In this document: positions 35,601 to 47,600 of the stretch, one piece after another
How positions within the stretch are numbered: the first letter of the stretch is position 1
Layout: each line of letters opens with the position of its first letter
Assembly: GCA_035048485.1 (NCBI GenBank)
Contig: CM068580.1
Location: forward strand, 58,888,983-58,952,982
Direction: 5' to 3'
DNA from: Pteria penguin
Lineage: Eukaryota; Mollusca; Bivalvia; Pterioida; Pteriidae
Length of the DNA stretch: 64,000 nt
Made by a program: the position numbers and the translations under genes
The notes under the pieces: generated by a model
Database searches by the model: none
Told to the model about the DNA's origin: nothing
What the model saw: the letters and a program-made list of their open reading frames with translations, nothing else

Positions 35601-38600
35601 ATGTGGTCATTCAATTTAGGAATTTCAAAGGAACAATTCTTGAAAATTGTATTAAGATCAATATCACAGAGTTCGGATTCTTTACTAGAGTATAGTCCCT
35701 CATAGAAAGTTTTTACAGCTTTTAAAACACCAGCTTGGTCATGAATGATTTTGCCATCTGAATCTATCTTTTTGATTGTTTTGTTTATAAAGTTACGGGA
35801 TTCTAAATTACAAAAATATCTAGACGGCTTTTCTCCCTCCTCCACCCATTGAGCTTTTGATCTTATAATATGGCCTTGTAGATACTCTCTGCGGAGATTT
35901 TCAAGCTCTGTTTTTTTATTTTCAATGAGTGAAAAATTTGTTGTTTTATTTTGCTCTAAATCTTCAATTTCAGCAATAAGGGACTGCTCAGCCTTAGTTC
36001 TTTCTTTTTTTTTAAAGCTTGAATACGAGATTGTAATACCTCTTACTTCAAGTAATAAAGCTTCTAAAAACAGGCTATCGTCTATGGAGTACTTGTCATT
36101 AATGGTACCGTTAGGATTCTGGTATTGGTCTTTGATTTTAGAAATTGTATCCTTGACCTTTTGCACATATATTTTATCATTTAACAAAGCATTATTAAAC
36201 TTCCAGAGGCCACGACCTCTTATAAAGTCATTAAATTTTAATTCCAATACAACAATTGAATGGTCAGATCTGTAGCCTGTTTTAATTGAGAATTTTTCTA
36301 TTATATTGGATAAATTTTCAGATGTAAGTATATAGTCCAGACGGCCTTGTTTAATAGGATTTTTTTTGTGCCATGTATATATTCTTTTATCTGGGTTAAG
36401 GATTCTAAAGTAATCAGTAATTCTAAAGTCTTCCAAGAGTTCCAATAATTTTTCCCTTGCATTGGGATTATTTATATTAGAGTAATTATAAGTATCTAAG
36501 TCAGGGTCAATTGCAATGTTAAAGTCACCACATAAGATAAAATAAAGATTATCAAAATCTAGCAAAACTTCACGTATGTTTTCAAAAAATGCAGGTGAAT
36601 CTGTATTTGGTCCATAAATGTTAACTAGAGTTATTCTGATATCATTTATACTCAAATCCACTGCTAGTAAGTTACCATTACCATCTTTTTTTTCTTTAAA
36701 TATTTTCAATTCAAAATTGTTGTTGAAAAAAATAGCAACTCCTCTGCTGTTAGACGTATAAGAGTTAAAAATACATTTATAACCCCATTGGCTTTCAATG
36801 TAAGGTTCTAGATCAGGAACAAAATGAGTATCTTGAAAGCAAATGATTGAATAGTTTCTAGCTTTGTAATAGTTCAGACAATCTTTACGCTTTGATGACG
36901 TAGCTAGACCTTGACAGTTCACAGTAGCAATTGTTATTGTATCAGACATTGAAAAAACCCTTTACATTCACATTAACCAACATACACAATGTACCTCCAC
37001 ACATGCACACACCATACACACAAGAAAGGAAAGATAGAGGGAAGGAGTTCATTTTATAAAAATATAGAGAAGGAGCAGAGAGAGTAAAAACAATTGGAAA
37101 ACTATCCAGTACTCACTCTAGGCTTATCGGATATAACCAATGAAACAGCAGGTCAAGTATATGTAACACATGATATAAATAAAATCAACACATCATGATC
37201 ATGAATTAAGTGACAAGTGAATATAATTCACACGAGTTTTTCATTATTTGTTCAATGTGTTAAGAATTATGTTCATATTCATATATACTACTATACGACC
37301 TTGAAGTTTTGTCCCCCAAAACACAGCGAAGTACTAGTCGGAATCTGCGATAGTCACATTGTTTACAAAATACACATCAAAACCGGATGCTCACATCACA
37401 CGCGCACAGTTCTGGGCGTACTCGGTTAGTGTTTATCCGGATTTCTCAGTTTCGCGTCAATGTCGTCATAGATGTCGAACCTGATCCGCCTCTCGGATCC
37501 TTTTGGTTGGCCGTACACACTGCCGTTGAAATACCACGCGGACTGACAGTTTTGGTGTTTCATTATATCGTTGATTAAGTCGCTGTTGAGTTTGGTGACG
37601 TCGTCCACGAATTTATATCCACCAGGTGACCTCTTTAGTTGCGACCTTTTCCGCATCACTACCGACTTACAACTGTTGTTTTTCATTTTTATGAGTATCG
37701 GTCTGTGTTGGTCTTTTCTGCCTGGGATCCTATGGATAGCGATGACATTTTCCGGTGGGATGGTTGTACCTATTGTATCGCTTAAGATTTTATTTACACA
37801 CTCCATAGTGTTTTCCCCCTTCTGTTCACGCACTCCACATAGCTTAATGTTATTTTTCCGACTATATTGTTCATTATAGTTACCTTTTCTAATAGCTTCT
37901 TTTGTCGTTCTGTGTGTTTCAGTTAGGAGTTTCTCATTCGCTGTCAGTCTCTTATTGGTTTCAGATAATTTCTCTCTTAGTGTTTCGTTTTCCATCATCA
38001 ACACATCAATTTTGTCATTTAAATCATCTACCTTTTTCATATATGATTCCTCTGCTTTATTTAATGCATCTTCTATCTTGTTTTTAATCATCTCTTCGTC
38101 TCTCTTCATTATTTCTTCAACTAATGATTTTACCATTGATCTCATGTCTTCTATTTTCACTGTCTTGCATAGCTGATCCTTTAGCAATTTAAGTTCGTTT
38201 TTTATTATTTCAAAGTCATCTCTTTCTTTATTTTTTTCCACTGTAGAGTTTGATTTTTCTGTCTTAGAGTTTGACATTCTTCTTGTTGTCATCCTTTCGA
38301 AATATTCTGTTAGTGGTTTATTCATTTAACATTCGAACACTCCTTTTTCTCAATGCCGAAGCCAAAGCACGTGGAAGTCAAGCTTGTTACGTAAATGTGT
38401 ATACTCACAGATAGTTAGATTATTAATATTTCCTCACAATTTCACCTCCTTTTTTATGAGAAAAATAACTTTTCACTGCAGTTTTTGAGGCTTTTAAGTA
38501 TCTATTTCATCCGATATTTTGCCTTTTTTGTCAGCTCTCAAAACATGTGGCTGGCCTTGCCGAGAACCGTACCGGAAGTTTTTTAGTTTTTAGTTTCTCA

Positions 38601-41600
38601 TTTGCTTAAGGTGCTCAGATGAGCCATAAAGTCCCATTTGGGCTTCTTGTTGTGCTTTGATTTAGAAGATCTCCTGATGTATATCAAGGAAGTTTTCTTG
38701 ATCAATGTCTTTCAAGAATTAATAAAATATAAAGTGATGAATTGGTTTATTTAACAGTTCACATCACATAATACACAAAGTTGGTTAAAAAAAAATGTTC
38801 GCTGTTCCAAACTAAATTATTACCTTATATTTCAGACAATACATGTGATTAGATAATACTTTCCTTTTGAATATAAATTCAAAGCCAAATTCTTTTGATA
38901 ATCAAACATCAAATTGAATGTATTTTGTAGTTTTGAAATGAATTTGCTGTCATCGTAGATTATTTATCTCTCTGACATAGCTTTTTACTTATCATAAAAG
39001 AGAAGGGGGATCCTAAGGTTTTTCAGTTGTCTAGAAACACATGTACCCAATTCAAATACAGTATCTACTGGATCTGCCATATTTTGTTGCAGATTTCTTG
39101 AAGAAACAGTTTAATAAACATCAATACACAAAAGAAGTGAAAATTAACCAAACTAATTTTCTTTTTTATATTTGTTTTTGTCTGGATTTGGGAGCAGTTT
39201 GGGAAGGTGGTATTGCATGGGACTTTAAATCTTAGGACCCACGTTTACTCCCTACTGTCAACTTGGATTGTCCTTATGTGATTTACCATCTTCGACCCCT
39301 ATTTCTCCTGTCCACTGGCCTGTGCCCTGTGTAATGGCATACATGGGCTTGAATAGAATCCTCTGCTGTGGTTGGATCCATAACATAGGACATAATTATA
39401 TAGAATTGCACCACCCAGGTGCCACCACCATACTAGTGCAGTAATCATGGAGTGGCATAAAACAGAAACAAAACAAACAAACCATCTAGATTGTATTGAT
39501 CATTTTTGGTTTTGATTCCTGTTCATTATAAAATGTGCATGTGCAATGGATGTCTGTATAAAATGTCTGAAGTTTATCTTCCCCAAATTTGATATCATTC
39601 AAAAGAACTTCCCTTGCTGCGAAACATACATGACAATTTTCCCTTTTTTTTCTCCACTCTGCCTCCCATCGGCCTCCACATCAAAATTAATATAAATGAT
39701 ATGCTAGTATGTATATAAAGTCATTTCTGTCTTTTATTTAGATTATGTAATGATAAAATAGTACACTCCGTTTCCTGAAATCCATTGTCTGCATCCTCTC
39801 CTTTTTAAAAGATTTGTAGGACCTTGTTTTCCCCACCCAGCTAAAAGAGAAACATGATATCACTTGTTTATGGCATGATGGGCATCTCCTGTTTTCAGAA
39901 ACTTTTGAACAAAACTCTTCATGCTTCACAAATTTATGTCTTATTCCTGAATCAGATTCCAGATGTCTTGATATTTATTGCTCACACAGGGCACAGTGCC
40001 CATATTAATGATAGATTTCCTTTATAACAAGTCCATACATCAGTCACGAGTCTGACACATACATATACATGTATTATTCACAACCAGTGCTTAAAAGTGC
40101 CTTACCTCAAATTCATAAACACTCAATTATCAGTAAACTACTGTGATGTCAGCATGGTAATTTGCCACCTATGTCTTATTATATTATCAAGCTGACAGGC
40201 AAGGCAAGCTATGTACCTTTTACCTGGTTTGCTTTGGTCACAAATGAAATTACCTCATTGCCAAATATTGTTAATATTGTTATGTGACATGTGAAAATAT
40301 AAAGAAAACTGAGATTCCCATTTCTTAGAATTTATGACTGAGCTCTCAAGGCTTAACAGGCAGTCCAGATGCTCTGCAATTTTTACACAAAACACAGTGG
40401 GCCTTATCCAGGTATACTTAAGAAATTACACAATACACTGCGATTTTGTACAAATGTGTGAACTAGTTCAGGTAAATTTATACCTATGTTTTGACCATGA
40501 TATGTGTGATTTTCCCAGTATGTGGTTTTTTTTTCCCTCGAAAACACCGGAATTACACCATACATTAACTGTCTGGTCCAAATGGCAGGACACTGATGAA
40601 TGAGATATGTTTGTGCAATGGCTTTACAAACTGAACTAAGCTAGCTGTTAAAATTGAAGTCCAAAGAGTTGATACCATTGTTGTAAATGAACATAAAACA
40701 TTTTGCTTGAACTTTTCATTATAAACATGTCTACATGTACCATGATATATTTTTATGTATAATTTTACAGGCATCCATATACAGCAAGACCCAGTACAGA
40801 ATATTAACGATGATGTGTATTCGAAGGTCTATGATCTCATCATTGCTAGAACAGGTATTTATAGTCTTATCTTAGTGCTCCATGCAAAATTGTGGGGCTT
40901 CAAACTATGGTTATATTTCTTGTCTGTATGATTTTTAAAATTGTTTATCTGAAATCAGATCTCACTGTTCCATATGTTACATGTCTTTTTTAGAAATATT
41001 GTCAATGATAATGATTTGCATCCAAGGTAATTTGTATCAAAAATTCTTATTTCCAACAAGGATAAATGATAAAGATTATGAAAAGAATATAATGAATTCT
41101 TCCAAAACTATTTCCAAAATTGGTATAAGATCAAGAAGTATTAAATATATGATTTTCTGCAATTCTACAATATTTACTAAATCAAATATGTGATTTATTT
41201 GGATCATACTTAAAATTTCGGTATTCCAGACAGAAGCATGTGCACTGTCTAATACTTTTAATTTCCTTACGTGTGAAAGTTAAGTAGAAGGAAATGCTGT
41301 TTTTTTTTTTACAAACAAAAGCTTTTAGGTGTTGTATTTTCTTTATGTAGGCCAGAAACCAACTAGATATTGGCATCTGTATGAGTTCAAGAAATACATT
41401 GATAAATTTGTCCATCCTAACCCTCTACCATGCAGACAGTACATGGTCAGACCCCTTGGTCTGGGAGAAGACAGAATACTGGAACTACTGCAAGGTAAGA
41501 TTTACTGGTAATGTGTATAAATCAATTCATTACTGCAGAGGTTCAGTTTACTACAGCAACGTTCTAAGTAGGGTTGGGTCTTTTCTTTATACAGAGTTAT

Positions 41601-44600
41601 TTCCCATTTGAGAGGATATTTTATGTCAAAAACTATTGTGACGTCAACCAGTTCTATGGAAAACAGCATAAAATTAAAGGAAAGGATGTAGAAATTGTAT
41701 GACGTCACAATGTTTGACGTGAGATACCTCCTCATATGGGAAATAACTCTGTATAGCGAAAAGACCCAATTATATAGATAAATTTCTCTGTTGCATATGT
41801 CTGTAAGTGGACATGTGTCAAAAATTTATGATCTTGTTCCAACAGATTACTAAGTGGTGGCCACAGGTAAAATATCTCGTTCCAACAAATTAATTATTTG
41901 TGGTCACAGATTACATATGTAGTACCCACAGATTACTAATCCATGGCCACAGTTTCCCAATGCCATAGGAAGGAAGGGGAGGTAACTTGCAGTGGTTCTG
42001 GGTATGGATGTGCAGCTGGAGTTGTTAGCACCCTACCCATTCATATTTTGATCAAAATGTGAAACCATATACCTGTATACTAATTCATAAATGGAATTTA
42101 TGGAAAAGCTTTTACATTCATATATGTGTGTGTGTGGGTATGTACGTTTTATCTATTAATAATATCTTTTATCAAGCTATAATGAGACCATCTCCTCATT
42201 CAAGAAGACATGTTTTCCAATGATCTCATTATTCATGAAGTGAAAGACATGTTTTCCAATGGTATCTGACATTATTTGTGAAATGAAAGACATGTTTTCC
42301 AATGGTCAGACAATTGGAAAACATGTCTTTCACTTCATGAATGAGACCTTTGGAGAATATGTCTTCCACTTCATGAATAATGAGACCGTCACATTTTTCA
42401 TGAAGTGGAAGATGTGTTTTCAAATGGTCGCATAATTCAAAAAGTGGCAGACATAGTTTACAAGAGTCTCCTTATTAATGAAGTGAAAGACATGTGGCTG
42501 ACAATGGATGTTACAAGAAGTTATTAACAAATCGTGTATAATGATCAAATGGGGGGATGACTTAAGTATGATATCGTATGAAGGTGACGCGTTCTGGTCT
42601 GGGAGTTAAGTTTGGACGTGAGGTAAATCAGGACTTTTCGTTAAAATCATATGAAGTGAACAAATTTTAAAATGACCATTGGCATACAGTATAAAAGGAT
42701 GTTGTTCTTTCAAGTTGTGCAGTTAAAATTACCTGAAATGATCAGTAAGTAACAAAAATAACAATCCTCTGAATATGTGTGTACCGCATATCCAGATTTA
42801 CCTTCCTAATCAGTACATAAAGGCCTGTTTTGCCCCACAAAAATCATTTTCAAAAAGGGATCTTTATAAGCAAATAGCCTTTCAACAAAGATGATTCTGG
42901 CATGGCTCAAAGGATGAGGTGCTTGGTTTATGACAGAGAGATCCTGGGTTCGACTCCTGCAATGTGCACACTGGTGTTCTGTCTTTCGGTTGAGACAGTA
43001 AAAAACAAGATTCTACCTCATGGTAGGCTTTGCGCAGAAAAGATCCCTCACTGCTTCAGATGGCTTCGTTGCAAAGGTATCCATTTCAATGCATGGCATC
43101 AAGCAGATGCTTTTCAGTTTAAAAATCATGGAGGGACGTAAATAATAATCAGTGAATCAATCAAAAGAGATGACAATTACAACAGGTTTCACTTTAGTTT
43201 TAAATGAACATGATGAATATTAATTGTTTATTGGATAATTTCAGGATGGGATGAAATAGGAGACGTTGAGAAAGACTATCTGTTGAACATTTTCAATCAT
43301 CCAAGTAGAGATGATTTGCAACTAGCATATGACAGATTTATTCTGCAGCAAGGTGAGTGACTAAAAAAATAACATTATAAATTACATTTCCAGTATGTGT
43401 ATTATTCCACATCTTATTAAAACATCTTTAAGTCAGTCTTGAATCTTTTTAGTAGGCAATAAAGATTATTCTTCACCAAATCTGCAGTTGTGATAGAAAA
43501 ATACTAAATCTGAGTCCTCCCATAGGTTGTTTTTCTGATGAAACAATGAAAATGAGGTCTCAGTTGATATTGTTAAATAAGAGATCCCTATAGTGATATG
43601 TTCACCACTGGTACAAATGAAATAATCTTTGTGTGACATGAAACATTTGTCAGATCAGAATTGCTTCATTAGTGATCCCACATTGCTTGGGATCGATTAG
43701 TTGTGCATGTCAAAATTTGAAAATTGTGTAGTTCTTATTATTGTTCTTATGAAAATCAAAATGTATGGAGATTTGTCCTTAAAATAGAGAGATAAAAGAT
43801 TAGATTTTCAGAATGGACCAAAATTAAAGTGAAAATAAAGGTACAGACCCTTTCATGTTAACTGCGTGACTGATGTTTTGAGTGGCAAAATCAGCATTGT
43901 TCCCACAAATTGATGTAAGACATAATCATTAATATTATAATGTGTATACGCTATGACGTAATTCTTTGTTTATTGTAATTTTTCATATATCGGTTATGAA
44001 ATATGATGGATTTCACATAACTTACACTACCAATTCCAATAAAATTCACCGGAAGAAGGTCAGGAAACCGAAATATTATGAATGCGAGTTTATTGTTCTT
44101 TGTTTAATCAATAATGTATTATGACGTCAGAAATATTAGGGAAACATTACTATTTGCCACTCAAAACATCTATCCCTCAGTTAACGTGAAAGGGTCTATC
44201 AAATATGTGAAATGAAATATGACATTGTAAAAAATTAGTGAAAAGTGATGTACATGTATCTTTTTCAGGTCGGCCTCCAAAAGTGAGAGAATTTGAAAAG
44301 TACATCCTTGCATTAGAAGGTAATAAGAGTCGAGACATCTCAAGGAAAACCTTAGGTACTCAAATGACAATTTCATGAAGAAAATTGTACTTCAAACATC
44401 TTTTGATTTATTCCTGTCATCGAAAGACAGATCATGCATTCTTTAATAACTCAGAGAAATTGAAAACCCTTCTGAGTTTGCAGAAATTAGAACTATGTTA
44501 CAATTAGAAAAAATCCTTCCCTTGCTTTAAATGTTGATTAGGTAAATGTTTTGGTAAACCTTGTTTCTATGATACTTTGTGCAGGTGAATTTTATGGTAT

Positions 44601-47600
44601 AACCTATTTCTGTGCTAACCCAAGGATGAGGGTTAGATTGTGAACAGGAAACCAGGCCCTGTTATGTCAAAAGTTCCTGCTAATGTTGCTACCCATCTAT
44701 AGTGGGATGGATTAAGATAGTGATTCCAACTTACTTTGTCTTAGGACATGTTCACCATGGTACAAAGTAGTGATCCTCTGACTGCAGGATTTTTATTAGC
44801 TCACCTGAGCCAAAGTGCTGTCCGTCGTCGTTAACTTTTTCACATTTTCGACTTCTTCTCTGGAACTACATTGCAGATTTGGATCAAACTTTGTATAAAT
44901 GATGTACTCAAGGTCCCCTACTAAAATTGTGTTCGTGATTCAGATTCCCTCAGGGGTGGATCCAGGGCAGGGCCAAAAGTGCCCAAAACGGTACCCCTCT
45001 TCAAACATCTTCTCTTCCAGAACCAGTACATAAATGGGAAAACTAATTGCATTTTAACAATCTATAAAAATGGGTTATCAAAAATTGTGTTCGGGGTCAA
45101 GATCTGTCAAATAGAAATTTACGCTTTTTTGACGTGTTTCTGGACTTAGTGATTTCAATGCAGAAAAGTGTCATGTTTTTCAGTTAATTGATATTGATGA
45201 TTTCTTAATGACTATTTTGATCATAATTGTGGTAAGGAATATTATTGTGAAAGAATTTTGTCAATATCTCAATTTTTTTTATTTTTTATGAATTTTTTTA
45301 AGACTTCCAAAAAAAGGGGGGGGGGGGGGTGGCCATTTTTCACATTTTCAAATTTTTCTGCAAAACTGTTCAAAGAATTTTAATAAATCTTGGTAGAAAT
45401 AAGTCATTTATGATCCTCTTCAAATTCTGTTGTTTTCGTCCAGACCTCTCTACAGGTGACGCCACCATAGTCAAAAGTAGGTCACAAAAGAGTACCCTCC
45501 TTTGACAATATTCTTTTTCATACAGACTGTATACAGAGACAAACAGAATGCATAGAAATGATCTAGAGGGATGAGTGAAGATGTATTGTCATTTTGGTTC
45601 CCTTCCAAAATCAAATTTTAGAATTTTTTTTCGACATTTGTTTGGACTTGGTGATTTCAATGCAGAAAAGTGTCATATTTCCTAGTTAATTGATAATGAT
45701 GATTTCTTATGGACTATTGACATCATAATTATGGTAAGGAATGTTACTTTGGAAGAACTTTGTCAATATCTCAATTTTTGGATTTTCTATGAATTTGTTA
45801 AGACTTCCAAATGAGGGTGTACAGGAACAATTCTTCACATTTTTAACTTCTGCTGTTATACCACATGAAAGATTTTAATGAAACATGGAATACATGAAGT
45901 ACTATAGGTCCTCTATCAATTTGGTAAATTTCATCCAAATTGTTTAACAGATAATGCCACCATGTCTAAAAAGTAGGTCTCACAATGGTACATATACCAC
46001 TTGGTAATTGAATTATGGAGAGTAGCAGTTCAAATCCAGCTGTGGTCAAAAAATTTTTTTCATTTCTTTACACATCTAAATAAGTTTTTAGATGTTTCTC
46101 AACACTCAACATATGAAATTAGGCAATTTTAAGTTAGATCTGGACAATATTTAAAACAATTGTTGTTCATGACCCAGACTTGAAATCAGTCAACAAAAGG
46201 CCCCACCTAAAGAAAATGACTAACTTGTTGCCCTGAATCATATTTTGCAGAGACAAAGCAAATGCTTAATATCAAAATCACTTGAATGGATGTGCAAAAA
46301 AGTGTTGTTTTTTTGTTCTGGTCTGAAATAAAATTTGACATATTTTCAACATTTGTTAGTCACAGTAATGCAAAAATAAATGAATTCTTTCTTCCTGCAT
46401 GACTGATCATCTAGGTACTCAGGTGAGCGATATAGGTGCACTTGGGCCTCTTGTTAAGAATTATTTGAGGACGTGATTTGGAAATTTGAGCCGTATGAAT
46501 TTCAACACTGTATGTGCGAATGTGAGTAGTAAATTTGAGATCAGAGGAAATTCGAACTGGCTGTTTTAAGCGACAGTACTTCATCAGGTGTGGCTCTTAT
46601 TGAAATCCCCGTAATTGATCACCATATTGATCACTCATCATATATGTAGATGGATATTTTATAGGGAGTATAATTTACATGTCTTTGGTTTTTATGATAT
46701 TAGTGCAGCATGTTCTGTAATTTCAGGTGAGCAAATTGGACCCATTTTAACTCTTAGTTTCATAGTTATTTAGTCAGGGTTGGAAATTAGCCATCGTCCG
46801 GTTGTCAAAAACAACCAAAAATCTCTTTTGGCAACCTAAAATTTGACTTTATATAATGAAGGTTGCCCAGATTTCCTTTAAAATTACCAATTTGACTACA
46901 TAATTTTTTTAGCAATTGATATCTTTGACAAAGATAAGTGTTGATGTTATTAGTACAAGTGATTCTTTATTAGTAGATGACAACATTGGGTGATATTATA
47001 AGATTATTTCAAACAAAGTCTGTAAATAACCACAGAATAAACATTTGTGTAGCTACAAAGATTGCTTCTTTTTTTTGAAAAATTATTAGAATTTCAAATA
47101 CATTTATCTTTTTTGATTTACAGGCAATCTTTTACTGGAGACTGAGCAGCAAAAAGTTAATCTGCAGCAAAAAGACCAATGTATTGAATCCTTAAGAGAA
47201 ATATTTGCCAGTAAAGATATCATGAACAACACATTGAGTGAGGCATACACAGCTCATCTGGCAGAAATCCACGATCTGAAGACTGACAAATTACATTTAC
47301 AACAGATCCTGACAATAATCCAGGCAGAGAGGACACAACTTCAGGAGGAGAGGAATGTGGCACAGATGGACTTGGATTTTCTGCAGCAACAAAATGATGA
47401 TCTCAGAGCTGAAAAAATACGACTTGATTTCAATTGCAATGAACTGTCGAAACAAAATGAGGAACTTCAAAACATTAATAGTCAGCTTGAAGCAAATCTA
47501 GCCAATTTGCAGGAAAAGTTGAGGGTTGTTGATGAATTTGAAGCTCAGTTGCAGTCTGTAATGTGTGAAGTAGAAGATAAGTTGTCTGTGGCTGAAGGTA

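Larger units (their letters stand above)
32838..38576 (-). mobile_element. Full-length L1-like LINE, intact, with 15 bp target-site duplication
   Basis: A two-ORF non-LTR retrotransposon inserted antisense in intron 1. It is bounded by exact AGTTTTTTAGTTTTT copies at 32823-32837 and 38577-38591. On the minus strand it has a 5' leader of about 250 bp (38576-38326), ORF1, a gap of about 480 bp, ORF2, a 3' UTR of about 310 bp and a poly-A tail (the T run up to about 32851 on the plus strand). No frameshifts or stops interrupt either ORF. Intact ORFs and a perfect duplication indicate a young and possibly still mobile insertion. Protein architecture puts it in the L1/Tx1 group; the exact clade needs a tree. 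Confidence 0.92.

Noticed and set aside
33496..36275. ORFs on the plus strand and in other frames across 33.5-38.2 kb
   Set aside because: Shadows of the LINE ORF1 and ORF2 coding frames.
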